DNA of 64,000 bases. Source: Neobacillus mesonae. Lineage in GTDB: Bacteria; Bacillota; Bacilli; Bacillales; Cytobacillaceae. Positions 55,214 to 63,558 of the stretch are shown in pieces. A program made the translations under genes and the position numbers. The notes under the pieces were generated by a model. The model saw nothing but the letters and a program-made list of their open reading frames with translations, had not been told where the DNA came from and searched no databases. The stretch lies in assembly GCF_001636315.1 (NCBI RefSeq), contig NZ_KV440949.1:1590703-1654702 (forward strand), read 5' to 3'. Position 1 is the stretch's first letter, and every line of letters starts with the position of its first letter.

Positions 55214-55220
55214 ATAAAAG

Positions 55221-55264
55221 GGTGTCAGGCACCATGTGAAAAATTCACATGGTGCCTGACAACC
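55221..55264. repeat. Palindromic REP-like element P8
   Basis: Two-module palindrome with one extra base in the right arm, 8 bp after the first amidase stop. Confidence 0.9.
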
Positions 55265-55363
55265 TCCCCCTTCCCTATTTTCCAATTTCCCGCTATATAA
55301 ATAATGAAAAGGTAATGTATTGGTTCTGGTAATGTATTGGTTCCGCGTCCTCTCCAGTTTTGG

Positions 55364-55391
55364 AACGATTTGTTTTTTTACCCATACGATA
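55364..55391 (+). promoter_or_regulatory. Candidate SigK promoter of the second amidase
   Basis: AAC (55364-55366) and CATACGATA (55383-55391) match the SigK -35 (AC) and -10 (CATAnnnTA) elements with a 16-bp spacer, about 50 bp before the ribosome binding site GGAGGA. Confidence 0.45.
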
Positions 55392-55431
55392 AATATGTGA
55401 AACCATTTTAGAGGAATGGAGGATACGAATA

Positions 55432-57315
55432 ATGAAGCTTTATTTAGACCCTGGTCATGGCGGGCAGGATCCAGGTGCGCAGGGGAATGGGCTGAATGAA
55501 AAAGATATTACATTGGATATTGCGCTTAAATTGCGTAAAATCCTGCTTGATGACTTTGAAAATATTGATGTAAAAATGAGCCGTTCAAGCGATACCACAA
55601 AAGGTTTAAGTGAACGGACAACAGAGGCCAATAATTGGGGCGCTGACTTCTTTTTAGCGATTCACATCAATTCCGACAATCATACCGCCCAAGGTTACGA
55701 GGATTATATTTATCGCGATTTGTCCAACTCCTCCACCACAGCGAAATATCAAAATATCATCCATGCCGAAGTGTTAAAAATTAATCAGCTAATTGATCGT
55801 GGAAAGAAAAAAGCCAATTTCCACGTGCTCCGTGAATCAAAAATGCCGGCAATGTTAACAGAAAACGGTTTTATTGATAATACCCATGATGCTGCATTAA
55901 TGAAACAATCCTCCTGGCGGCAGGATGTAGCACAAGGACATGCGAACGGACTTGCCAAAGCATTTGGACTTAAATTGAAAGCAAAGGTTCCACCAAAACC
56001 AACGCTAAAACCGGCACCGGCACCAGCACCACAGCCAGCAAAGCCGAGTACACCTGCAGCTCCAAGTAAGCCGGCGGATAGTTTGACTGGAACCGTCTAT
56101 GAAGTAATGGTTGGATCTTTTACTTCTAGGGAAAATGCCGAGGACAGGGTTGCCGCTCTTAAGAAAATTGGCACGACGGGAACAATTGTCACGGCGAATA
56201 TTTCAGGGAAAACCTGGTACCGCGTCCGTGTTGGTTCTTTTTCAAACCACTCCCAAGCTGAAGCACTTTTAAGCAAAATGGAAAAGGCAGGGTATAACGA
56301 CTCGTTCATTGTAATTGAAAATCGTAATGTAATGGATAGCCCAAGCAAACCGGCTGAAACCGTATATGAAGTCATGGTTGGGTCGTTTACTTCAATAGAA
56401 AATGCCGAGGACAGAGTTGCCGCTCTCAAGAAAATTGGCACGACGGGAACGATTGTCACGGCGAATATTTCAGGAAAAACCTGGTACCGTGTCCGGGTGG
56501 GGGCTTTTTCGAGCCGTTCACAGGCCGATGCACTTTTAAGCAAAATGGAAAAAGCCGGTTATGACGACTCATTCATTGTGATTGAAAATACCAGCACCAC
56601 AGACAATCAAACCAGCCCAAATAAGAGTACTAGCGGAACTCCGGAAAGATCCGGTTCAAGCGGAAATGCTATAGGCACGGGTGGAAACACAGGCGGCGGG
56701 ACCAGCACCGGCAGTAGCACCGGTGGAAATTCAGGAACCGGCTCGGATCCGGGGAATAGGCCCGATATCGACCCAGTTCACGGCAACTCTGCTGGATTTA
56801 CCATCTTAGGTCCCACCTTCCTGTCCCCGGAGCATATGAACCGTTTTGTTAAAAATATTAACCCTAAGGCACCGGAGCTCGGAAGTTTTTATCTAACCTT
56901 TGGGGAGTATTACGGAATTAGAGGGGATGTGGCTTTCGCACAAGCCATCCTTGAAACAGACTATTTTCGGTTTACTGGTGATGTTAGACCTGAACAAAAT
57001 AACTTTTCAGGGTTAGGCGCAACAGGATCCAAAGCTCGCGGAGCAAGCTTTGCAACACCGGAAGAAGGAGTCCTTGCCCATCTTCAGCATCTATATGCCT
57101 ACGCCACTACGATAAAGCTGCCAGGCCAATACCCGCTGGTCGATCCCCGCTTTGATTTAGTTGACAGAGGTTCAGCACCGACATGGATCGCCCTAAACGG
57201 AAAATGGGCTGTTCCCGGCAGTGATTACGGGCAAACCATTTTAGATATCTATGAAAGAATGATTCACTTGACCATCCAGCATCTAGAAACCACACGGCAA
57301 AATCTCAACCCATAA
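55432..57315 (+). CDS. Bifunctional amidase / glucosaminidase with two SPOR domains
   Basis: A 627-residue cell-wall hydrolase without signal peptide. Residues 1-180 are an Amidase_3 domain ~70% like the previous gene (zinc ligands in DPGHGGQDPG, GLNEKD and AIHINSD; catalytic VLTENGF-like MLTENGF). A Pro/Ala linker is followed by two almost identical SPOR domains (~220-300 and ~309-387), a Ser/Gly/Thr-rich linker (~390-445), and a C-terminal endo-beta-N-acetylglucosaminidase domain (~450-620) with GDVAFAQAILETDYFRF and NNFSGLGATG. It would cut both glycan and peptide bonds. ATG with ATGGAGGA upstream and a SigK-like promoter. Combining both activities on a SPOR scaffold suggests mother-cell lysis. 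No transmembrane segment. Confidence 0.9.
   Translation: MKLYLDPGHGGQDPGAQGNGLNEKDITLDIALKLRKILLDDFENIDVKMSRSSDTTKGLSERTTEANNWGADFFLAIHINSDNHTAQGYEDYIYRDLSNSSTTAKYQNIIHAEVLKINQLIDRGKKKANFHVLRESKMPAMLTENGFIDNTHDAALMKQSSWRQDVAQGHANGLAKAFGLKLKAKVPPKPTLKPAPAPAPQPAKPSTPAAPSKPADSLTGTVYEVMVGSFTSRENAEDRVAALKKIGTTGTIVTANISGKTWYRVRVGSFSNHSQAEALLSKMEKAGYNDSFIVIENRNVMDSPSKPAETVYEVMVGSFTSIENAEDRVAALKKIGTTGTIVTANISGKTWYRVRVGAFSSRSQADALLSKMEKAGYDDSFIVIENTSTTDNQTSPNKSTSGTPERSGSSGNAIGTGGNTGGGTSTGSSTGGNSGTGSDPGNRPDIDPVHGNSAGFTILGPTFLSPEHMNRFVKNINPKAPELGSFYLTFGEYYGIRGDVAFAQAILETDYFRFTGDVRPEQNNFSGLGATGSKARGASFATPEEGVLAHLQHLYAYATTIKLPGQYPLVDPRFDLVDRGSAPTWIALNGKWAVPGSDYGQTILDIYERMIHLTIQHLETTRQNLNP
56089..56590 (+). 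repeat. Internal tandem duplication of a SPOR domain
   Basis: Segments 56089-56323 and 56356-56590 are about 90% identical at DNA level and offset by 267 nt (89 codons). The high identity at silent sites implies a recent duplication or gene conversion. Confidence 0.85.
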
Positions 57316-57386
57316 CCTGTTGCGATTCCCTCCCTTCTTCCCAAAAAGGCCTTTCCATAGGTCTTTTTTATTTGGTGTATTTATTT

Positions 57387-57399
57387 GGTGTCAGGCACC
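57387..57399. repeat. Solo GGTGTCAGGCACC module
   Basis: One module 60 bp upstream of the purine permease promoter. Confidence 0.8.
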
Positions 57400-57457
57400 A
57401 ATTGGTAAAATTTATAAAATGTTTTTCGTATGTATAAGGGAAAAATATTATTTACTA

Positions 57458-57515
57458 TTGAAATTTTAGCAGAAAACGAATATTATATTTATTGCTTTTA
57501 TTATTGTTCGTGTTT
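57458..57515 (+). promoter_or_regulatory. SigA promoter with two inverted PurBoxes
   Basis: TTGAAA (57458-57463) and TATTAT (57481-57486) are separated by exactly 17 bp. PurR-type boxes lie at 57472-57485 (CGAA core at 57477) and, inverted, 57502-57515 (TTCG core at 57507), with a 16-nt gap, the arrangement known for Bacillus PurR. Repression of the permease by PurR is expected. I saw no purine riboswitch in the leader. Confidence 0.65.
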
Positions 57516-57528
57516 ACGGAGGACGATT

Positions 57529-58827
57529 ATGTTTAAATTGAAAGAGAATAATACAAACGCCAAAACAGAGGTACTTGCGGGGTTCACCACTTTTTTTACC
57601 ATGGTGTACATCATTGTGGTCAACCCGATCATTCTATCCCATGCTGGCGTTCCATTTGATCAAGTTTTTACCGCAACCATCATTGCTTCAGTTGTTGCCA
57701 CCCTTTGGATGGCACTTTTCGCTAACTATCCAATTGCCATCGCACCTGGCATGGGGCTTAATGCTTATTTTGCCTATTCCGTCGTTGGCGGCTCGCACCA
57801 AATTAGCTATCAAACCGCCTTCGCAGCGGTATTTGTTGCCGGAATTATTTTTGTCATTTTATCTTTAACACCGCTAAGGGAAAAATTAATTGAAGCCATT
57901 CCGGAAAATCTAAAGTACGGAATTACAGCGGGAATCGGTCTGTTTATCGCGTTTATCAGCTTGCGTTTAACAAAAATCATTACTGCGGACCCTGACAACT
58001 TGGTTCGTCTCGGGAATCTCCATACTTATTCAGCTGTTTTGACCTTTATTGGTCTTGCAGTGACCCTTATCTTAATGTTGTTTAGGGTCAATGGTGCATT
58101 GTTTATCGGAATGATTATCACTGGATTGGTTGCCTTTTTTACTGGACAGCTTTCCTTTGAAAAGGGATTTGTCGGCCTTCCCTCCCTGCCAGAAGGGTTA
58201 ATCATCGCCAATCCGATTACAGCCTTCGGTGATGTCATTCAGCATAGCTTGTATGCAGTGGTGTTTTCCTTCATTTTGGTCACAATTTTTGACACAACCG
58301 GAACAATGATTGGTGTTGCCAATCAAGCTGGATTAATGAAGGGAGACAAACTGCCGCGTGCCCGCCATGCGCTGTTATCTGATTCTTTAGGGACTGCGAT
58401 AGGGGCAATGTTTGGGACCAGCCCTACTACAGCCTTTATTGAATCGACATCCGGGGTTGCTGCCGGCGGCCGGACAGGGTTAACCTCGCTGACAGTTGCC
58501 TTTTTATTTATCGGAGCAGCCTTCTTCGGCCCGCTTGTGAGCGCCGTATCAGGACTTTCCGCGATCACCGCACCCGCTTTAATTATCGTTGGAAGCCTAA
58601 TGATGGGCAGCATCGCCAAAATCCGCTGGAACGAGCTTGATGAAGCCTTCCCGGCATTCTTGACCATTTTAAGCATGCCGCTGACATCGAGTATATCAAC
58701 CGGAATCGCTCTTGGGTTTATCAGCTACCCTATTTTAAAAGTGGCTAAAGGAAAATGGCGGGAGGTCCATCCGCTGCTTTATGTGTTTGCAGTATTGTTT
58801 TTTATACAATTAGCTTTCTTACAATAA
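57529..58827 (+). CDS. NCS2-family purine permease (PbuG/PbuO-like)
   Basis: Imports purine bases (adenine, guanine or hypoxanthine) with protons. ATG at 57529 has ACGGAGGACG upstream; the frame is open further left but those codons lie in the promoter. The ~432 residues form about 12-14 helices. AzgA-like hallmarks include TEVLAGFTTFFTMVYIIVVN, the substrate-site ANYPIAIAPGMGLNAYF, FDTTGTMIGVANQAG and GTSPTTAFIESTSGVAAGGR. The promoter carries paired PurBoxes, so it is probably repressed by PurR when purines abound. It fits the nucleotide-scavenging enzymes in the window. Specificity between PbuG and PbuO cannot be decided here. Confidence 0.9.
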   Translation: MFKLKENNTNAKTEVLAGFTTFFTMVYIIVVNPIILSHAGVPFDQVFTATIIASVVATLWMALFANYPIAIAPGMGLNAYFAYSVVGGSHQISYQTAFAAVFVAGIIFVILSLTPLREKLIEAIPENLKYGITAGIGLFIAFISLRLTKIITADPDNLVRLGNLHTYSAVLTFIGLAVTLILMLFRVNGALFIGMIITGLVAFFTGQLSFEKGFVGLPSLPEGLIIANPITAFGDVIQHSLYAVVFSFILVTIFDTTGTMIGVANQAGLMKGDKLPRARHALLSDSLGTAIGAMFGTSPTTAFIESTSGVAAGGRTGLTSLTVAFLFIGAAFFGPLVSAVSGLSAITAPALIIVGSLMMGSIAKIRWNELDEAFPAFLTILSMPLTSSISTGIALGFISYPILKVAKGKWREVHPLLYVFAVLFFIQLAFLQ

Positions 58828-58837
58828 TAGCTTTTTG

Positions 58838-58870
58838 AAAAACCGGCGGACAAGTTCTGCCGGTTTTTCT
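58838..58870 (+). terminator. Terminator of the purine permease gene
   Basis: AAAAACCGGC (58838-58847) pairs with GCCGGTTTTT (58859-58868) around an 11-nt loop, followed by T-rich sequence. Confidence 0.85.
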
Positions 58871-59049
58871 TTTTGCTGGCCTTTTTATAAAAATTCTCTA
58901 CTTGATTGAAAAGATTCACTTCCCATTCGTTCGGGCTGCTAGCCATTGCTGCCTGACCAAAGTCCTTCCTTCCCACTCGTCAAAATTACCGCCCCTCCTG
59001 AATGAAATCATACCCAAATAGGCAATGCTAAATATGGGAGGTGAGGGAA

Positions 59050-59208
59050 TTGTTGTCAGACCCAAACTATCGCGGCAATCCTTGGGATGAGGAGTGGAAC
59101 AGCGCCGAGGTTCAAAACGAAGTACAATCCTCCGGAATTACCCGGGACGAATGGGAACAAATGAGAATTATGGACGATATAGATACAGAATTTGATGATG
59201 AATGGTAA
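59050..59208 (+). CDS. 52-residue acidic protein of unknown function
   Basis: A short ORF beginning at TTG (two TTGs in a row, 59050 and 59053) with a strong GGAGGTGA five to eight bases upstream, and a perfect terminator directly after the stop, so it is probably translated. The product is very acidic and Trp-rich: LSDPNYRGNPWDEEWNSAEV, later SGITRDEWEQM and the tail DIDTEFDDEW. I do not recognise a family. No membrane segment or signal. It lies between the purine permease and the VanZ-like gene. Confidence 0.72.
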   Translation: MLSDPNYRGNPWDEEWNSAEVQNEVQSSGITRDEWEQMRIMDDIDTEFDDEW

Positions 59209-59214
59209 TTGACT

Positions 59215-59238
59215 AGGCCTAAAACTAGGCCTTTTTTT
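59215..59238 (+). terminator. Terminator of the small acidic protein gene
   Basis: AGGCCTA (59215-59221) pairs with TAGGCCT (59226-59232) around AAAC, followed by seven Ts. Confidence 0.85.
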
Positions 59239-59328
59239 GTCGAGAAGCACAGGGACATTCTCTTCTGCCTCATTTCTTGTTTGAAGCAGAAGAACCTTCC
59301 CCATGCTCATATGAAGGAGGTTTTGGTA

Positions 59329-59745
59329 ATGCGAGGATTTTTGATTGTAGTATGGGCTGCTGCGATTTTAATTTGTACATGTACTGCGAGCTTTAACGGT
59401 TTAATGGCAAATGGGGAGGTTAGCTTCCATTTGAATCCGGCTCCCAATTTTTCAGAGTTTATGGCGCGGCCTCCCGTGGAGATTGCAATCGGGTTTCTGG
59501 TACAAAAATTCGGCCATTTATTTGCATTTTTCATTTTTACTGTTTTACTCCAAATAAAATTTCAATCAAAGCGTGCGGTCTTTTTTTTATCGGCTTTTTA
59601 TGCAGTTTTCACCGAGTTTCTTCAACTATATTTTACCCGGGACGGAAGGCTTTTTGATGTGGGAATTGATGCAGCAGGAATTCTTTTGGCAATAGGAATG
59701 GGAAGGATTTTCATGACGCACCATTTACGAGATACCAATCTCTGA
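59329..59745 (+). CDS. VanZ-like family membrane protein
   Basis: A ~138-residue membrane protein of the VanZ-like group. ATG at 59329 has ATGAAGGAGG nine bases upstream. Four helices are visible (~5-22, 53-75, 80-95, 110-125) with the conserved GHLFAFFIFTVLL and FTEFLQLYFTRDGRLFDVGI segments. VanZ confers low-level teicoplanin resistance in enterococci, but most homologues, as here outside any van cluster, have unknown roles, possibly in lipid or lipoprotein metabolism of the membrane. Confidence 0.85.
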   Translation: MRGFLIVVWAAAILICTCTASFNGLMANGEVSFHLNPAPNFSEFMARPPVEIAIGFLVQKFGHLFAFFIFTVLLQIKFQSKRAVFFLSAFYAVFTEFLQLYFTRDGRLFDVGIDAAGILLAIGMGRIFMTHHLRDTNL

Positions 59746-59788
59746 AATGATGCGTCGTTTTTTTCAATCTTAGCTTTCAGACCACAAA

Positions 59789-59833
59789 TGTCCACCCCAG
59801 ACATACAAATGTCCACGAGTGGTGTCAGGCACC
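59789..59833. repeat. Composite element C7
   Basis: TGTCCACCCCAGACATACAA, ATGTCCACGAGT and a GGTGTCAGGCACC module, between convergent genes. Confidence 0.85.
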
Positions 59834-59895
59834 ATTGAAGGAACCATTGAGGTACCACTGAGGGTACCGTCGAAGAAGCAACTGAATCTCCCCCC

Positions 59896-61110
59896 CTAAA
59901 GCGTAAACTTTAAGGTTTTTCCTTCTGCTGTTGTAAGTGTTAAGGTGTTGTTGGCGTATTCTATTTTGCGGTAGTAGCTGTTGGTTCTGGTAAGTTCATA
60001 TTTTTCCTTGCCATTTTGTTTTATTTTGGAAATGACAAGGTATGGCTGGTCATTTATGTATTTTGTTTCCATCACAATGATCCAGCTGTTTACTGCACAA
60101 AAGATGTTGCCGTCTATTTTCGAAGCCACCGTAGTGTTTCGCCCATCTAAGGTAGTTTTGTAGATTGTATTTTTTGCTTCGTCTACGGTATAAAAGTAAT
60201 TTCCGTCCCGATAAACGGATTTATTTTTTGTATAGAGATTAGAGATATTGGCATATTTCTCGCTGACTGCCTTCGTTTTTCCTGCATACCAACTGTAATG
60301 CGGCGCAATGGTGTAGAATCCCTTTCGTGTCTTTTTAAATTCTTTATCAGAAACTAAAAAATACATATACACTGTCGGCATCCTGCCATCTTGATCGTCC
60401 CAGGTTACATCCACATGGTAATATTGTCCGTCGACCTTTACCAAATTCCAAGCGTGGTTCATTGGGACACTTGTCACCATTTTGGATTCAATGTGTAATT
60501 TTGATAAAATTACATTCATCGCCTCCGTGTAGCCGTCGCAGACCGCCTTTTGATAAACTAATGCTCCTAAAGCCTTGTGAGAAAGGGAATACGCATTTGG
60601 ATTCTTCAGCTCTGCCCAATCATAAGTAATATGATTAGCCAACGCGTCATGAACATACAATACCTTTTCAAATTGTGTTTTTTTCGCTTTGGCACCTTTT
60701 ACAATTTTAGTAATCGTATCGTTGTAAACCTTTTTCTCCACACATTTTTTAATTTCGGTTGGCAGCGATTTGTACTTTATGTTTGAACTGGCTTTCAAAT
60801 AGCGGTTGCTGCCAAGAAAATAATAATTTACGGTACCCGCTTTAACTTTTGCGTATACCAGCCTTTTGCTGCCCTTTTTTAAATAGCTTTTACTCTTTAG
60901 CAGTTTCCCATTAGCACCCTTGGTGTAAAGAGCCTCCTGTTTCTTTAAAGCCACGGCATTCCCCTTTACCTTCAAAGAAACAGCCTTCCCATCCCAAAGG
61001 ACCTGATTGTTTTTAATGATACACCCCGCTGCTTCTGCAGGTTTACCATAAAAAGCAAAACCCAGCACAAATGCCGTAACCAATGAAAACATCAACCAAA
61101 ACTTCTTCAC
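59896..61110 (-). CDS. Secreted transglutaminase-like protein
   Basis: A 404-residue exported protein. Signal peptide (1-28, EAAG), a ~85-residue N-terminal domain of short KxKxxY repeats, then a transglutaminase-like core (~125-245) with the likely triad C191 in AVCDGYTEA, H219 in MNHAWNLV and D234 in YYHVDVTWDD. The C-terminal ~150 residues are beta-rich and resemble DUF5050-type propeller blades. Bacterial members of this superfamily may act as proteases, amidases or cross-linking enzymes at the surface; which applies here is not shown. ATG start; upstream GGGGAATTGGTGTG offers a weak ribosome binding site. Composite repeats lie on both sides. Confidence 0.85.
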   Translation of the reverse strand: MKKFWLMFSLVTAFVLGFAFYGKPAEAAGCIIKNNQVLWDGKAVSLKVKGNAVALKKQEALYTKGANGKLLKSKSYLKKGSKRLVYAKVKAGTVNYYFLGSNRYLKASSNIKYKSLPTEIKKCVEKKVYNDTITKIVKGAKAKKTQFEKVLYVHDALANHITYDWAELKNPNAYSLSHKALGALVYQKAVCDGYTEAMNVILSKLHIESKMVTSVPMNHAWNLVKVDGQYYHVDVTWDDQDGRMPTVYMYFLVSDKEFKKTRKGFYTIAPHYSWYAGKTKAVSEKYANISNLYTKNKSVYRDGNYFYTVDEAKNTIYKTTLDGRNTTVASKIDGNIFCAVNSWIIVMETKYINDQPYLVISKIKQNGKEKYELTRTNSYYRKIEYANNTLTLTTAEGKTLKFTL

Positions 61111-61266
61111 ACCAATTCCCCGCTTCCCACCTTATAAATCTTCGCATAAAAAACTAACTTGCAACTACAATCAATCAGTAAATGAATACCAAAAGTATAT
61201 TCTATTTTTCAAACTAGTAAAATAGAATTCTACTTAAATAGAAAATAAATCCCCATAAAAAGCGCC

Positions 61267-61311
61267 TGTCCACCCCAGGAGGACAAATGTCCACGAGTGG
61301 TGTCAGGCACC
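61267..61311. repeat. Composite element C8
   Basis: TGTCCACCCCAGGAGGACAA (internal TGTCC/GGACA hairpin), ATGTCCACGAGT and a GGTGTCAGGCACC module, ending 8 bp before the alcohol-dehydrogenase-like stop. Confidence 0.85.
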
Positions 61312-61319
61312 AATTTACT

Positions 61320-62309
61320 TTAAATGTAAAATCCGATTTTCCCTAACTGCTGGGCGTTTTCCATGCGGTTGAGGGCTTCTTTGTATTGTTCGAGTGGGTA
61401 GATGCTGTCGATGACTGGTTTGATTTGGTGTTTGGTGATAAAGTCGAGCATTTCTTTGTATTCTTCTCCACTTCCCATGGTTGTGCCGAATAGGCGGAAT
61501 TGGCCGTAGAAGAAATCGCGTAAATTCAACTCGACGACATCGCCCGCGGAAGCACCGAAAGTGACAACTGTTCCCCCTGGACGCAGCTGTTTCAGCGATT
61601 TGTTAAAGGTAGCGGCCCCGACACACTCAATCACAAGGTCGACCTTTTCCCCGCCAAGCTCCTGCTCCCAATCTCCATTGCTGTCAAATGCCTTGTCCGC
61701 ACCGAGTTCCAGCGCCTTCTGACATTTTTCCGCCGAACGTGAGGTTACATAAACGGCCGCACCAGCCGCTTTGGCAAATTGCAATAAAAACGTAGCCACG
61801 CCGCTGCCGATCCCTGGAATCAGCACTTTCATGCCTTCACGCAACTGACCTTGGGTAAACAGCGCACGGTATGCCGTTAAAGCAGCCAATGATAAGACCC
61901 CTGCCTCTTCCCATGATAAATGCTCAGGTTTCGGAGCCACATTTACTGCAGAGATGACGACCTGCTCAGCAAAGGTTCCATGGAACGGCAGCCCAAGAAT
62001 TTCAAATCCTTCCGGCGGGGCATCCGTTTTCTCTAGCCAGCCAAGACTCGGATTAATCACAACCTCATCGCCCACTAGGACACCGGTAACCCCTTCACCA
62101 ACAGCATCCACCACTCCGGCCCCATCTGACCCGATAATAAGCGGCGGATCTGTTGGTTTATGACGCACAAGTACAAACAAATCCCGGTGATTCAAGCCGG
62201 CTGTTTTCAGTTTCACCCTAACCTCACCAGCTTTTGGCTGTAATACTTCCATTTCACGGACTGACAGCCCCTCCATCCCTGCTTGACCCACGTGAACGAC
62301 TGCTTTCAT
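61320..62309 (-). CDS. Zinc-type alcohol dehydrogenase / quinone oxidoreductase family protein
   Basis: A ~329-residue medium-chain dehydrogenase/reductase. ATG at 62309 has AAGGAG eight bases upstream, whereas an in-frame GTG three codons earlier lies too close. The catalytic half shows LNHRDLFVLVRH and IIGSDGAGVVDAVGEGV. The Rossmann half carries VLIPGIGSGVATFLLQFAKA, the NADPH-type VTSRSAEKCQKALELGAD, and VDLVIECVGAATF. The structural-zinc Cys quartet is absent, pointing to the quinone oxidoreductase-like branch (similar to B. subtilis YogA). Substrate unknown. Confidence 0.88.
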   Translation of the reverse strand: MKAVVHVGQAGMEGLSVREMEVLQPKAGEVRVKLKTAGLNHRDLFVLVRHKPTDPPLIIGSDGAGVVDAVGEGVTGVLVGDEVVINPSLGWLEKTDAPPEGFEILGLPFHGTFAEQVVISAVNVAPKPEHLSWEEAGVLSLAALTAYRALFTQGQLREGMKVLIPGIGSGVATFLLQFAKAAGAAVYVTSRSAEKCQKALELGADKAFDSNGDWEQELGGEKVDLVIECVGAATFNKSLKQLRPGGTVVTFGASAGDVVELNLRDFFYGQFRLFGTTMGSGEEYKEMLDFITKHQIKPVIDSIYPLEQYKEALNRMENAQQLGKIGFYI

Positions 62310-62392
62310 ATCTATCACTCCTTATCTTTTAAAACAATCACTATATCCATAATACTCTGAAAAAACGATTTTTTAAATTATATTACTCAAAC

Positions 62393-62459
62393 TGTCCTTC
62401 TAAGCTGGACATATTTTCCACCGAGTTGGCACAGACTTTTCCCCGTGGTGTCAGGCACC
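62393..62459. repeat. Diverged composite element C9
   Basis: A TGTCC...GGACA hairpin, a degenerate TTTTCCACCGAGT and, after an insertion, a GGTGTCAGGCACC module. The most diverged copy of the class. Confidence 0.65.
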
Positions 62460-62527
62460 ATTTCCCGTGGATATTTCCCGCCACTTTGGTTAAAAATAGT
62501 ATCTATCATTCGACAAAATTTGCGTTT

Positions 62528-62540
62528 GGTGTCAGGCACC
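62528..62540. repeat. Solo GGTGTCAGGCACC module
   Basis: One module 28 bp upstream of the first CBO0543-like start codon. Confidence 0.8.
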
Positions 62541-62568
62541 ATTAATGCACTATTGAAAGGAGCAGGCA

Positions 62569-63039
62569 GTGTCTTTTGTTATTTTTTCGACGATTAGTAT
62601 TTTGGCGGTGATTTATTTTGCGGTGATGCCGAAGAACCTTAATGCTCTGGAGTTAGCGATGATAATGATTGTTGTTGTGTTTGTAGATAGTAATTTTATG
62701 GATATCGCTATCCTTAATCTGCATCTTTTTAAGCTGCCTGATAACCACGCTGATGTTTTCACTTTTTATCTGACCTTTACCATTTTATATCCAATAATTG
62801 TTACCTGGAGTATTGACCGTCTTAGTACCATTGCTAGAAAGCCGCTGAAGCTTGTTCCTCCCCTTTTCGCCGTGCTGGTGATTGCTGGCTTTGAAAGCCT
62901 GACTAAATACGTAAAAGCTGTTAAATATATTGACTGGAACTGGAAGCTGGATTTCGTTCAATGGTTTTCGATTTGGCTTGTTACGTATATCATCCATCTC
63001 TTATATCAAAAATTAATCGTGAAAGAGTTGAAACAGTAA
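62569..63039 (+). CDS. Small polytopic membrane protein (CBO0543-like), first of pair
   Basis: A 156-residue protein with about five hydrophobic helices (1-18, 26-50, 65-82, 95-112, 128-146). GTG start with AAAGGAG six bases upstream. Phrases such as LPDNHADVFTFYLTFTILYP and WFSIWLVTYIIHLLYQKL are typical of the uncharacterised CBO0543-type membrane proteins of Bacillaceae and Clostridia, often in tandem pairs. That assignment is by recall. It overlaps the next gene by 1 nt (TAATG). Confidence 0.7.
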   Translation: MSFVIFSTISILAVIYFAVMPKNLNALELAMIMIVVVFVDSNFMDIAILNLHLFKLPDNHADVFTFYLTFTILYPIIVTWSIDRLSTIARKPLKLVPPLFAVLVIAGFESLTKYVKAVKYIDWNWKLDFVQWFSIWLVTYIIHLLYQKLIVKELKQ

Positions 63040-63554
63040 TGCTTGTCCAACCTTCAAAAATAGACAGTAACGAATGGTTTATTCTTATTTCTTTATTAAT
63101 TACTTACGCTATTATTTTTCTTTTGCCGAAAAGATTTCCCCATTCCGTTACACTAATTATGCTGCTGTTCAGCATGACGTATGCCCATGTCATCGACCAT
63201 ATCCTAGCTGGCATCAGCATTGACTTATACGATATCAATGATGTGGAAAAATACGAATGGTTTGACCTTATCGCCTGGTTTTTATATCCGCCTTTTGGTT
63301 ATATCTTTATTTATTTTTTCGATAGATGGTCAGTAAGGGGCACAAAAATATTTTGGTATATTCTCGTTTGGGCCGGGATTTCTTTGAGTGTAGAATTTAT
63401 CTCTTTAAAATTTGACCTATTTACCTTTAAAGAGTGGAAGCTTGCCTATTCTTTCCCAGTCTACCTTATGACCTTAAGCATCTATCTTTTGTTCTTTATT
63501 TTTATTAAAAACAGCTTTAAACAGCAAAAAATGAAGCTGATAAGGGTGGAATAA
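63039..63554 (+). CDS. Small polytopic membrane protein (CBO0543-like), second of pair
   Basis: A 171-residue protein with about five helices, starting at the ATG that overlaps the previous stop; the frame is open further left but those codons lie inside the upstream gene. It resembles its neighbour in size and topology (LISLLITYAIIFLLPKRFPH; WFDLIAWFLYPPFGYIFIYF). Function unknown. Translational coupling suggests the two act together; the antiporter start follows 4 nt after its stop. Confidence 0.7.
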   Translation: MLVQPSKIDSNEWFILISLLITYAIIFLLPKRFPHSVTLIMLLFSMTYAHVIDHILAGISIDLYDINDVEKYEWFDLIAWFLYPPFGYIFIYFFDRWSVRGTKIFWYILVWAGISLSVEFISLKFDLFTFKEWKLAYSFPVYLMTLSIYLLFFIFIKNSFKQQKMKLIRVE

Positions 63555-63558
63555 AGCG

